From the NCBI GenBank assembly GCA_903861055.1, contig CAIOSU010000386.1, positions 1 through 20,861 of the forward strand: DNA of 20,861 nt. Reading direction: 5' to 3'. The notes below the pieces were generated by a model. The model searched no databases. It was given only the letters and a program-made list of their open reading frames with translations, and was not told the DNA's origin. The stretch comes from an uncultured bacterium. Lineage in GTDB: Bacteria > Bacteroidota > Bacteroidia > Chitinophagales > CAIOSU01. The position numbers were made by a program, and so were the translations under genes. This document shows, in pieces, positions 7,367 through 15,044 of the stretch; positions within the stretch are counted from its first letter, which is position 1; every line of letters starts with the position of its first letter.

Positions 7367-8707
7367 TTATTCTTCGCCCAAAGCAACAAGGGCGTCGATA
7401 TCATTGTTGATGGATAGCACCAATATGCAAGTAGCAGTGCAAAACACCGGGCTGGTAATGCAGTGGTGGCCGTTCCAGGTGCCGTCGTTATTTTGAATAT
7501 TTAGTAGTGTAGCAGATACATCGTCATACCACTTTTTCCAGCTATAGTCTTTGCCAATTACTAGGCTTTCGCCTGTTTGCAAAAAGCTCACAAACTCCTC
7601 GCCACCATTATTGCCAAAGCCGCTCATTACTCCTTTGTCTTGGGCTTGCAGTTTAGCGCTGTTATATATCTGGTTGGCAGTGTTGTACTTCAAGGCTTCC
7701 TCTTCGGTCATGCCCGCTTTTTTCAAATTATCTACCGTCACTGGTGCGCTATCGGCTAATACTCCTTTCTTTTTGGCATCTGCTATTACCTCATCCGCTT
7801 TGCGACTTTCCTTGGCACTGCTTCGCGTGCTATTGCTTACACTATACAACACCACACCAGCGCCATCTTCGGCATCAACGGTACCAGTGTTTACATTGTA
7901 GTTGTCTTTTTGATATTGGCGCGATTTTTCCAAAGCCACACTGTCCACAACCATACCTTTGCTTTGGGCAGTTTCCAACACCGTGCCCGCTAAGCCCGAT
8001 TGCAACACGCCCGCCCAGCCAGCGTTGGCAATACTGCCGTTGCTGCCCTGTGCACGTTGTATTTTCTGTATGCAAACGTTCAAGTTCTTTTCCACGCGCT
8101 TTTTAAGGTTTGCATCGTGGCCCACATAATCGAGTAAATTGGTAAGGAACTGTGCCGAAAGGATTACATCGATATTACCACCAAGCTTGCTCTGTATTTG
8201 GGTAGCGGTAAGGTGGGTAATGTTGAGTTGCTCATCGGGCGTGCTCTCTATGCTTTTTAAGATGTATTGAGTGGCCTTGTTGAGCTGGGTGGTATACATT
8301 CCGTTGGTGAGGGTAGTGCCACTTCGCATAATAGCCATGCTTACCATAGCGGTAGTGGCTGGGTCGGGCACCACTGCATGTGGATCGATGATATCTTGTG
8401 CCGAATGGCTGCCTGCACCCCAGCCACCATCGGGGTGTTGGGCAGTAGCAAGCCATTTAAGGCCTTTATTAACCGCCTTCAACGCGTTTTCGGGCGTGGG
8501 GTGGCGGAAGCCTGGGTCCAATTCGCGCTTCGGCGGGTCTTCGTTAAAAACGGTTTTAAACACGCAGCCCTTTGCAGGTTCTGGCGTTACAGTTTCATCG
8601 GGGGCTTTAACAATTTTTTTGGGCCCAGAGAACGCTACTATGGCAACGGTACTTCCTACAAGAAGCGCAGCCACTAAAACAAGGGTTACTAATTTTCTGC
8701 TTTTCAT
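7367..8707 (-). CDS. Membrane-anchored prenyltransferase/squalene-oxidase-repeat (alpha/alpha-toroid) protein
   Basis: 446 residues. An N-terminal transmembrane or uncleaved signal segment (residues 5-27) is followed by a Pro/Glu-rich linker and a helical domain with terpenoid-cyclase-toroid repeats: 'NKGLKWLATAQHPDGGWGAGSH' (80-101), 'PDPATTAMVSMAIMRSG' (115-131) and, near the end, 'NNDGTWNGHHCITSPVFCTATC' (406-427). DGGW and DGTW are QW-type motifs. It lacks the DxDD signature of squalene-hopene cyclases, so cyclase activity is unlikely. The C-terminal cluster His414, His415, Cys416, Cys423 and Cys427 is notable and might bind metal or form disulfides. The middle (about 285-350) is Lys/Ala/Glu-rich and probably a flexible insertion. 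The protein should face the periplasm. It is divergent from the L,D-transpeptidase gene. Function not known to me. Confidence 0.7.
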   Translation of the reverse strand: MKSRKLVTLVLVAALLVGSTVAIVAFSGPKKIVKAPDETVTPEPAKGCVFKTVFNEDPPKRELDPGFRHPTPENALKAVNKGLKWLATAQHPDGGWGAGSHSAQDIIDPHAVVPDPATTAMVSMAIMRSGTTLTNGMYTTQLNKATQYILKSIESTPDEQLNITHLTATQIQSKLGGNIDVILSAQFLTNLLDYVGHDANLKKRVEKNLNVCIQKIQRAQGSNGSIANAGWAGVLQSGLAGTVLETAQSKGMVVDSVALEKSRQYQKDNYNVNTGTVDAEDGAGVVLYSVSNSTRSSAKESRKADEVIADAKKKGVLADSAPVTVDNLKKAGMTEEEALKYNTANQIYNSAKLQAQDKGVMSGFGNNGGEEFVSFLQTGESLVIGKDYSWKKWYDDVSATLLNIQNNDGTWNGHHCITSPVFCTATCILVLSINNDIDALVALGEE

Positions 8708-8805
8708 AATGGTATATTTACGGTGTGAAGTCTCAGATAGTGATGCGGCGATGGTTTGAATTCCATAAAAAGGGGTGATAAATTTTATTACTTGCGATTA
8801 CGGCA

Positions 8806-8813
8806 TAATTTTG
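8806..8813 (+). promoter_or_regulatory. -7 promoter element (TAATTTTG) for the L,D-transpeptidase
   Basis: Exact match to TAnnTTTG. With a start of transcription a few bases downstream (about 8818), the leader is about 40 nt to the ATG at 8858 but only about 12 nt to the ATG at 8830. This favours 8858 as the real start. A TTTT about 19 nt upstream stands in for the -33 element. Confidence 0.5.
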
Positions 8814-8857
8814 AGTGGGAGTCTGAACCATGATTAGAAACCCAAAACACGACTACT

Positions 8858-9495
8858 ATGAAAAGAACGATACTATACTTAATACCTACCTTGTTTGTGT
8901 TAATGGGGTTATTGTCGTGGTCGGCAGGGCAAAAAAAGATATACTACAACAGCCACTTACACAGCAATACCTTGCTCAACTGAAAAAGGACTTTAACTAC
9001 CAACCTGAGCAGCTTTTGGTGCTTATCAGTGCTGCCAAACAAGAACTATACTTAGTACAAAACGGTAAGGTAACAGCCACGTACAAAGTATCGACGAGCA
9101 AAAAGGGTATCGGCGGTAAAGCGGGTAGCGACAAAACCCCGCCAGGTATACATCGCATAAAAGAGAAGTTTGGCGAAGGAGCAAAGGTTGGAGCTATATT
9201 CAAAGGCCGTGCTTACATTGGCCGCGAGGCGAAGATTATTACCGAACCCATTAGCGTAAACACTGACGATGTGACCACTCGCATTTTATGGCTAGAAGGA
9301 TTGGAGCCGGGCATTAATAAGGGCGAGGGCATAGATAGCTATAAGCGTTACATATACATACACGGCACGCCCGAAGAGGGACTTATTGGGCAACCCGCCT
9401 CGCACGGCTGCATCCGTATGCTGAATAAGGAGGTGATTGAGGTGTTTAACAAAGTACCGATTGGTACGTTGGTGGTGGTGGTGAATGACCTTTGA
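8858..9495 (+). CDS. L,D-transpeptidase (YkuD), signal peptide and catalytic domain in different frames
   Basis: The catalytic domain has the YkuD signature: 'HGTPEEGLIGQPASHGCIRM', with the SHGC[IV]R motif holding the nucleophile Cys and its His partner. These enzymes form 3-3 cross-links in, or attach proteins to, periplasmic peptidoglycan, so export is needed. The frame containing this domain opens at ATG 8830, but its first 35 residues (MIRNPKHDYYEKND...) are hydrophilic and unlike a leader. In the next frame ATG 8858 encodes MKRTILYLIPTLFVLMGLL followed by SWSAGQKK, a classic signal peptide, and that frame stops 42 codons in. The two meet at an A7 run (8931-8937) where one extra A, or a -1 slip, would join them into a 212-residue protein. 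It may be a sequencing indel, a mutation, or frameshifting. Divergent from the toroid protein gene. Confidence 0.8.
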
Positions 9496-9561
9496 TTTTT
9501 GATGTACAATGCACGAGGTACAAAGTAAGATAAGTAAGGGGCTTTAGTGAAATATACCATT

Positions 9562-9635
9562 GTAACATCCTCACAGGACTATAGGTTGGTAGCAAACAAT
9601 TTGTACCGCTTTCCATAGTCCTGTAAGGACGTTAC
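9562..9635. repeat. REP-like imperfect inverted repeat (about 24-nt arms)
   Basis: Arms at 9562-9585 and 9613-9635 are reverse complements apart from two substitutions and one extra base, around a 27-nt loop. The core ACAGGACTAT / ATAGTCCTGT is perfect. It fills most of the gap between the convergent L,D-transpeptidase and recJ. Stem-loops of this 'GTCCTGTAAGGAC' style recall dispersed intergenic repeats I have seen in Bacteroidota genomes; copy number cannot be judged from one window. It could also act as a transcript-end stem, though no U-tract follows. Confidence 0.6.
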
Positions 9636-9652
9636 TGCATTATGCGGGTATC

Positions 9653-9666
9653 ATCCCTAAAGGGAT
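9653..9666. repeat. Short palindrome ATCCCTAAAGGGAT
   Basis: A 14-nt palindrome with a 2-nt centre, 17 nt beyond the larger inverted repeat and 10 nt before the recJ stop codon. It is likely part of the same repeat element. No T-run on either side, so not a standard terminator. Confidence 0.4.
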
Positions 9667-9676
9667 TCTTGAAGCC

Positions 9677-11407
9677 CTACCCCACCCGAATATCCTTGGC
9701 GCTCAATTCGATGTTAATGTTTCCTTGCCATTCATTGGGTTCGAGGCAGTAGCATATGTCGAATTTGCGCTTGGTGCTGCCTTTACTGATTACCTGCTCG
9801 CCAAAGTAGCCCATATTAAAGCCGATGCCTTTAGCTTCGCGTTTACCGTCTTGGGTAAGGTGCAGTTTTAGGTGCAGTTCTTTTACCACGCGGGTGCCGC
9901 CATAGTCAAACACGCCTTTGCTCACAAACACGGGGCGCATATTCTCTGGCCCGAAGGGCGCAAACTGCTTGAGGATGTTGTAAAACTTATCGTTAATGTC
10001 GTTCAGCTCCAGCTCGGCATCAATAGTTACTTCGGGTATCAGCATTTCTGGTAGGATGGTGCTGTTCACCACTTCTTCAAAACGGTTGCAGAAGGCCTCA
10101 AAGTTTTCGGGCAATAAGCTCAAACCTGCGGCATATTTATGCCCGCCGAATTGTACTAGTAAGTCGCTGCACTTAATCAAGGCCTCGTGTATATCAAAGT
10201 CGCGTACCGAGCGTGCGGAACCTGTTATCATACCGTTAGATAATGTCAGCACTATGGTGGGGCGATAATAATGCTCCGTTAATCTAGAGGCCACAATACC
10301 GACAACGCCCTTGTGCCAATGTTCCTGCATTACCACTGTGGTGGTCCTCTTATCCAGCAACGGGTCGTCGCGTAATATTTGCAACGCCTCCGTAGTCATT
10401 TCCTTGTCCGTTTCTTTGCGGTTGGCATTGCGGTTTTGCAGCTCCTCCGCACCCGAATCAGAATTGATTTCCGTATCGCTTATTAGCAACTCCACCGCTG
10501 CTTTGGCATGGCCCATGCGGCCAGCAGCATTAATACGTGGTCCGATGATAAACACCAAATCGGTAATGCTCAGCTCTTTATCTACGCCTGCTTGCTTTAA
10601 TAGGCTGGAAATGCCTTTTCGTTTTTCGCCATTATTTATCAACTCCAAGCCAAAATAGGAGAGTACCCTGTTTTCGCCAGTAATGGGCACAATATCAGAG
10701 GCAATAGAAATCACGACCAAATCGAGCAGGGCAAATACAATCTCATCGGGTATGCTGTTTCGCTTGGCAAAGGCTTGAGCTAACTTAAAGCCGATACCAC
10801 AGCCGCTCAGCTCCTTGTATGGGTATGGACAATCGGGGCGCTTAGGGTCTAACACTGCTGCGGCTGGCGGAATTTCGTCGCCCACTAAGTGGTGATCGCA
10901 GATAATAAAGTCTACGCCACGCTCACGGGCATAAGCGACCTTATCCACGCTCTTTATACCACAATCGAGGGCAATGATCAGCTTGAAGTGATTATCAATG
11001 GCATAGTCCACGCCCATTTGACTCACGCCATAGCCTTCTGTATAGCGGTCGGGTATATAAAATTCCAATCGCTCGTAAAACTCACGCAGAAAGGTGTACA
11101 TCAGTGCCACCGAAGTGGTGCCATCCACGTCATAATCGCCGTATATCAATATCTTTTGCCCCTTGGCAATAGCCAGTTCAATGCGCTCTACGGCTTCGGC
11201 CATATCCTTCATCAAAAAGGGGTCGTGCAGGTCGTCCAAACTTGGGCGAAAGAAAAGTTTGGCCTCCTCCAAATTAGAGATGCCCCGTTGCACCATCAAC
11301 CTGCATAGGACGGGATGGATGTTCAGCTCCTTTTGCAGGGCCGTTACGGCATCTTCGTCGGTTTCTCTTATGGTCCAGCGCTTGGTTTGTGTAGGGGCAA
11401 CGTGCAT
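9677..11407 (-). CDS. recJ: Single-stranded-DNA-specific exonuclease RecJ
   Basis: 576 residues, normal for RecJ, the 5'-3' ssDNA exonuclease of recombinational repair and mismatch repair. All family motifs are present: motif I YGDYDVDG (89-96), the metal-binding Asp of 'LDCGI' (near 148), motif III DHH (171-173), 'SIASDIVP' with its Asp near 238, 'PRINAAGRMGHA' (290-301), and the DHHA1 motif GGHKYAAG (421-428). The C-terminal OB-like domain follows ('FAPFGPENMRPVF'). The first Met is eight residues before the family's usual N-terminal 'KRW', so the start is secure. It lies 38 nt downstream of the STM3941-family gene on the same strand and has a -7 element of its own in that gap. Confidence 0.96.
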   Translation of the reverse strand: MHVAPTQTKRWTIRETDEDAVTALQKELNIHPVLCRLMVQRGISNLEEAKLFFRPSLDDLHDPFLMKDMAEAVERIELAIAKGQKILIYGDYDVDGTTSVALMYTFLREFYERLEFYIPDRYTEGYGVSQMGVDYAIDNHFKLIIALDCGIKSVDKVAYARERGVDFIICDHHLVGDEIPPAAAVLDPKRPDCPYPYKELSGCGIGFKLAQAFAKRNSIPDEIVFALLDLVVISIASDIVPITGENRVLSYFGLELINNGEKRKGISSLLKQAGVDKELSITDLVFIIGPRINAAGRMGHAKAAVELLISDTEINSDSGAEELQNRNANRKETDKEMTTEALQILRDDPLLDKRTTTVVMQEHWHKGVVGIVASRLTEHYYRPTIVLTLSNGMITGSARSVRDFDIHEALIKCSDLLVQFGGHKYAAGLSLLPENFEAFCNRFEEVVNSTILPEMLIPEVTIDAELELNDINDKFYNILKQFAPFGPENMRPVFVSKGVFDYGGTRVVKELHLKLHLTQDGKREAKGIGFNMGYFGEQVISKGSTKRKFDICYCLEPNEWQGNINIELSAKDIRVG

Positions 11408-11411
11408 AGTA

Positions 11412-11419
11412 CAAATATA
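11412..11419 (-). promoter_or_regulatory. Possible -7 promoter element (TATATTTG) immediately before recJ
   Basis: On the minus strand TATATTTG is an exact TAnnTTTG match ending 4 nt before the recJ ATG, so transcription would start at or next to the start codon. No -33 TTTG is seen 19-21 nt upstream. Confidence 0.3.
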
Positions 11420-11445
11420 ACTAATTAGGCGTTTGCTGGCTCTTC

Positions 11446-11979
11446 TTATTCGCTAATCAAGTGCCTATCCAGCATAGGCTTGCCCAATTTATCCATTATT
11501 TCTTCAAGCAGCTGCTCCCTATCATAATCGAGCATTTCGCAATTGACAATTATGGCGGCACCTGTCTTTTTGATGGTTTGCTTAATGAGGTACCTATTTA
11601 TGAGGCGCGCACTATCTATTGCTTGCTGGTTGTTGGTGATGGAAACCAGCAAATGCGGGTAGCCTCGGTACTGGCGTATTTCGGCATCGGTAACATTGGA
11701 CCAAGGAATAAGGGCCATTCTGGCTGGGCTGATATAATCAACCATACCCTCATTGGTGATAAGCAGCGCTGGGCTGGTGCGAAACAACTGCCGAATGGAA
11801 TTGGCAACAACAGCAACGTTAACAAAAAAGAAAGCCAACAATATTAAGTTATACCAATCGTGCACTGGGTTGGTGGTCCAGCGGTTCCACAACTTAATAA
11901 CCAAATATATTACCGCAACCGACGATAACAGTAGATTGCGATAATGTAAAAATTTACGACGCGGTATCTTGAGTGTCAT
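11446..11979 (-). CDS. STM3941-family small membrane protein
   Basis: 177 residues from ATG 11979 (an in-frame GTG at 12006 would add nine residues, of uncertain value). After a basic N-terminus (MTLKIPRRKFLHYRN) there are two transmembrane helices, 'LLLSSVAVIYLVIKLW' and 'LILLAFFFVNVAVVANSI'. A soluble PH-like domain follows: 'LLITNEGMVDYISPARMALIPWSNVTDAEI', then a C-terminal helical part. The pattern 'LxITxEGxxD...G.IPWxxVxxAEI' is that of STM3941-type proteins, whose function is not established. The gene sits between the terminator of the DUF349 gene and recJ on the same strand. No SD-like site, as usual in this phylum. Confidence 0.65.
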   Translation of the reverse strand: MTLKIPRRKFLHYRNLLLSSVAVIYLVIKLWNRWTTNPVHDWYNLILLAFFFVNVAVVANSIRQLFRTSPALLITNEGMVDYISPARMALIPWSNVTDAEIRQYRGYPHLLVSITNNQQAIDSARLINRYLIKQTIKKTGAAIIVNCEMLDYDREQLLEEIMDKLGKPMLDRHLISE

Positions 11980-12012
11980 GGATTGGTTAAAGGTAAACCG
12001 AAACACCCTAAA

Positions 12013-12055
12013 AATAAAAGCAGGCCCATTGTTTTACCAATTGCCTGCTTTTATT
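12013..12055. terminator. Strong stem-loop terminator with 13-bp perfect stem
   Basis: AATAAAAGCAGGC (12013-12025) pairs perfectly with GCCTGCTTTTATT (12043-12055). A small ATTG/CAAT stem lies inside the loop. The T-rich end of each arm gives a U-run in both directions. It follows the DUF349 gene on the minus strand. Confidence 0.75.
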
Positions 12056-12152
12056 CTCTCAATCCCAAACCTACGTCTTTTTACGTAGCGTTTTTAGATT
12101 AGTTTCCTATTGGGCTATTCTTTTTTTGAGACCTCAAAAATAGGCGAATCAT

Positions 12153-14063
12153 TTACCGTCTTCCGCCACCACCGTTACCACCACGACCTTTATCAAACCT
12201 TGGTTTATCAAAGCGTGGGCGCTCTTCGCGCTGCTGTGCGGGGTCGGGCTTAGGCAGTTGCTTCAGTTTGGTTTCCCAAACGGTTAGCTCCTCTTTCGCC
12301 TTTTCTATGCTTTTCAATACACCTTGTTTCAATACTTCTGCACCTTTACTGGCACCAAAGAAACCTAAGTTATTTTCGTATTGATCAATGGTCTCTTTAA
12401 TCTTCTTAATAGTTTCTTGAACCACCCGGCGCTCCTGCTCAATCAATCGGCCGCCGCCTTCTCCTTGCCCCAACGATTCAACCTTATCTTTAAACTTAGT
12501 GAGCACCATTTCGGTTTTGCTCATTTTCAGTTTATCGTATTGGGCATCCAAGGCCTTTTTGTAGGCATTGTTAATGTTGTCAATCTCGTTTTTTGGCACT
12601 GGCCCAAGGTTGCGCCACTCTTCATTGAAGCCTTTGAGAGCATCCAAGTCTTTGCTCTTTTCACCGCTCAATTCAAAGGCATCAACCTTTGCTATAAACT
12701 CTTGCTTAGCTTTTAGGTTACCGGCCTGGCGGTCATCCAGCGTTGCAAAGTGTTCTTTCTTGGCCTCAAAGAAATGGTCGCAAGCTGCACGAAAACGCAA
12801 CCAAAGTTTTTGGTCTTCCTTGTTGCCGCCACTTGGCGTTTCTTTCCATTCTTGTTGCAAACTAATCAGTGCCTCGGTAGTATTTCTCCAGTCGGTTTGG
12901 TTCTTTAGCTTTTCGGCAGCTTCTATCAAAGCCAACTTAGCATCTTGCCCAGCTTTATTCTGATCTTTCTGCTTGCCATAAAACTCTTTCTTCCCAGCAA
13001 AGAAGGCATTACAGGCGGCACGAAACTCTTTATAGGCATTGTCATTGTCCTTACGCGCGGCGTTGCCGGTACCTGCCCAGTCTTTTTGCGCTTGAAGCAC
13101 TTTTTCAGTAGCCTCCTGCCATTTCTTGTGAGAGTTAAGGTCTGCGTCAAGCAAATCAACTACAACCTTCCCAAGTGCTTCTTTTGCTTCCATGGCCAAA
13201 CGTTGACGATCGCGGATGCTATCGTAATGCGCTTGTATACGGTCATAAGTGGCATTTACGGCAAGCCAGAAATCATTGCGTACCTCTTTCCAGAGGTCTT
13301 CCTTGGTTGGTCCAATTTCAGCCCACTCTGTTTGGTACACTTTCAGCATGTCGTCAATCTTACTAAACGACGTTTCCGTTTCCAGCTCTTTAACCTTAGC
13401 AATCAAAGCTGTTTTAGCTTCATAGTTCTTTTCTAAGTCGTACACCTTCAAATCCCTAAAGATTTGCATCGTGTGGAAGAACATATCTATTTGATGGCTA
13501 AACTCACTTTGCAGCTGCTTGTAGTGCTTGCGCGGTACTTGGCCAATGCTTTTCCACTTAGCCATCAACTGGTTGTAAGCATCGTAAGCTTGGGTAATAG
13601 TCGGCCCTTCTTTAATCAGGTTCTTTAGGTCTTCAACTATTTGCTGCTTCTCCTTAAGGTTGCCGTTTTCGTCTTCGTTCTTCTTGGTCTCGTATGCTTC
13701 CTTGCGGGTATTAATAAGGTTCAACAGTTCTCTTACCCTGTGGTCCAATCGCAACGATTCTTCGGCGCTAATGGCTGGTGCTTGCTCTGCTGCTGGTTCT
13801 GTTGGCTCTGGGGCTTCCTCGGTAGTTTCAACCAAAAGCACCGTCTCTTGTGCTACAGGTTCTAAGGTTTCAGTAGCAGCAAGGGCAAACTCATTGGTGG
13901 CAGCATTATCGTCTACTTCTGCTGCCTCAGCAGTGTGGTATTCTTGGTCCACCAATGCTTGGTATGCGGTTTCAATGGCATCCACTTCCGCAATGATATG
14001 TTCCATATCCTCGTGCTTCAGCAACTCTTCTAGCCTGTTTACTACTTCCTGTTTGGTCATCAT
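12153..14063 (-). CDS. DUF349 repeat protein with Arg/Gly-rich tail
   Basis: 636 residues from ATG 14063 (MMTKQEVV; 14060 is equally possible). An upstream ATG at 14102 lies before the predicted promoter element and is rejected. Order: a short helical N-terminus, an acidic Ala/Glu/Thr/Pro linker (about 45-105), then five DUF349 helical repeats. Each repeat carries a conserved Trp in a 'W..IG' or 'W...G' context, at residues 170, 247, 329, 406 and 483, a spacing of 77-82. The tail (from about 605) is basic and Gly-rich: RPRFDKPRFDKGRGGNGGGG. Domains are coiled-coil-like throughout. DUF349 has no established biochemical role known to me; the tail suggests nucleic-acid contact (inference). It lies next to scpA on the same strand but has its own -7 element. 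Confidence 0.85.
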   Translation of the reverse strand: MMTKQEVVNRLEELLKHEDMEHIIAEVDAIETAYQALVDQEYHTAEAAEVDDNAATNEFALAATETLEPVAQETVLLVETTEEAPEPTEPAAEQAPAISAEESLRLDHRVRELLNLINTRKEAYETKKNEDENGNLKEKQQIVEDLKNLIKEGPTITQAYDAYNQLMAKWKSIGQVPRKHYKQLQSEFSHQIDMFFHTMQIFRDLKVYDLEKNYEAKTALIAKVKELETETSFSKIDDMLKVYQTEWAEIGPTKEDLWKEVRNDFWLAVNATYDRIQAHYDSIRDRQRLAMEAKEALGKVVVDLLDADLNSHKKWQEATEKVLQAQKDWAGTGNAARKDNDNAYKEFRAACNAFFAGKKEFYGKQKDQNKAGQDAKLALIEAAEKLKNQTDWRNTTEALISLQQEWKETPSGGNKEDQKLWLRFRAACDHFFEAKKEHFATLDDRQAGNLKAKQEFIAKVDAFELSGEKSKDLDALKGFNEEWRNLGPVPKNEIDNINNAYKKALDAQYDKLKMSKTEMVLTKFKDKVESLGQGEGGGRLIEQERRVVQETIKKIKETIDQYENNLGFFGASKGAEVLKQGVLKSIEKAKEELTVWETKLKQLPKPDPAQQREERPRFDKPRFDKGRGGNGGGGRR

Positions 14064-14090
14064 TGCAAGTACTTCAATGCTTGTTTGTGG

Positions 14091-14098
14091 CAAAAATA
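14091..14098 (-). promoter_or_regulatory. -7 promoter element (TATTTTTG) for the DUF349 gene
   Basis: Exact TAnnTTTG match on the minus strand, 27 nt before the ATG at 14063 and downstream of the ATG at 14102. It therefore decides between the two starts. No clear -33 element. Confidence 0.45.
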
Positions 14099-14151
14099 AC
14101 ATTTGCCCGCCAAATTGTCCATAAAATTATGATTTCGTGGGCAGTAAGTCT

Positions 14152-14937
14152 TTATTCCGCCAATTCAATATCGCTATCCAAAGCTACACCATTAGGTTTG
14201 CCATCAAGCAATAAAACGATAAAATTGTTAAACCCTTCACGCAGTTGCAAGTCAAGCAGCTGCTGTGCCACCAACTCCAAAATTGCCAAAAAAGTAAACA
14301 CGGCATGTATCCGATTCTCGCAATCGGCAAACAACTCCTCAAATTGGGTTGGGGTATCTTTGTTGATTTGGCCAATAATGATATCCTTTTGCCCTTCAAT
14401 GGTATATGCGTAGCGCACCACCGAGTGGCGCACTTCTGTTTTTTCCTCACTATAGCGTTGCAACACTTTGTTGAAGGCGTGCATCAAGTTGTACAGCGAT
14501 AGGCTGTGCAACTCCGCCTCAACGGTTTTGCTCTCGGTTATGGCTGCAATATCTAGAGCAGTATTACCGCGCTTGAATTTTCGTTGGCGGTCTTCCTCCA
14601 GCTCTTTTAATTCGTTGGTTACTTCTTTAAACTTTTTATACTCCACTAGCTTTTGCACCAACTCGTGGCGGGGGTCAATTTCGTTGCCGTGGTCATCAAC
14701 ATCGCGGCGGGGCAGTAGCATTTTGGCCTTAATGCGCATAAGCGTGGCGGCCACCAATATAAATTCGCTGGCACCTTCAATGTCAAGCTCTTCCATGCCG
14801 CGCATATAATCCAGAAAGTCTTTGGTTATTTGAGAGATTGGAATATCATAAATATCCAACTCGTCCCGCTCAATAAAGAACAGCAGCAAATCGAACGGAC
14901 CCTCAAATTGGGGAAGATGTATTTCGTAGGAACCCAA
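14152..14937 (-). CDS. scpA: Segregation and condensation protein A (ScpA)
   Basis: 261 residues of the kleisin ScpA, which with ScpB bridges SMC heads in chromosome condensation and segregation. The N-terminal signature 'YEIHLPQFEGPFDLLLFFIERDELDIYDIPISQIT' is diagnostic, followed by 'ASEFILVAATLMRIKAKMLLP' and a C-terminal winged-helix part ('FTFLAILELVAQQLLDLQ'). The start is TTG at 14937; upstream in frame there is a TAA and no ATG. scpB and smc are not in this window. The gene precedes the DUF349 gene on the same strand with an 88-nt gap. A -7 element lies 7 nt before the start codon. Confidence 0.95.
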   Translation of the reverse strand: MGSYEIHLPQFEGPFDLLLFFIERDELDIYDIPISQITKDFLDYMRGMEELDIEGASEFILVAATLMRIKAKMLLPRRDVDDHGNEIDPRHELVQKLVEYKKFKEVTNELKELEEDRQRKFKRGNTALDIAAITESKTVEAELHSLSLYNLMHAFNKVLQRYSEEKTEVRHSVVRYAYTIEGQKDIIIGQINKDTPTQFEELFADCENRIHAVFTFLAILELVAQQLLDLQLREGFNNFIVLLLDGKPNGVALDSDIELAE

Positions 14938-14944
14938 AGCAGTG

Positions 14945-14952
14945 CAAAGATA
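14945..14952 (-). promoter_or_regulatory. Possible -7 promoter element (TATCTTTG) before scpA
   Basis: Exact TAnnTTTG on the minus strand ending 7 nt before the TTG start of scpA, implying a leader of only a few bases. No -33 element is visible. Confidence 0.3.
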
Positions 14953-14962
14953 GTTTGTAAGT

Positions 14963-14987
14963 ACGATTTACGAGTGACGATTTACGA
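14963..14987. repeat. Short direct repeat, two copies of ACGATTTACGA
   Basis: Copies at 14963-14973 and 14977-14987, 14 nt apart, in the gap between divergent scpA and the carbonic-anhydrase-like gene. A second small repeat, ACATTAG, follows twice at about 15012-15026. Confidence 0.4.
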
Positions 14988-15044
14988 TTGTGTTTCGATG
15001 AGTAAATCGGTACATTAGCACATTAGTAGATAAAAACTAAAACC

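Noticed and set aside
7741..8759. Long open frames opposite the toroid protein gene
   Set aside because: They run antisense to a protein with a signal segment and repeat motifs; they show no family motifs or promoters and are frame shadows.
8830..8857. ATG 8830 as the true start of the L,D-transpeptidase
   Set aside because: The resulting N-terminus is hydrophilic with no signal peptide, and the ATG lies only about 12 nt after the predicted transcription start.
10940..10955. DnaA-box-like TTATCCACG
   Set aside because: A lone imperfect match inside the recJ coding sequence, with no cluster of boxes nearby, so not an origin.
12071..12095. CTACGT...ACGTAG hairpin followed by CGTTTTT as a + strand terminator
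   Set aside because: No + strand gene ends here; the six-pair stem is easily due to chance. The 13-bp stem at 12013-12055 explains termination.
14064..14102. ATG 14102 as start of the DUF349 protein
   Set aside because: It is upstream of the TATTTTTG promoter element, and the extra 13 residues look unrelated to the domain.
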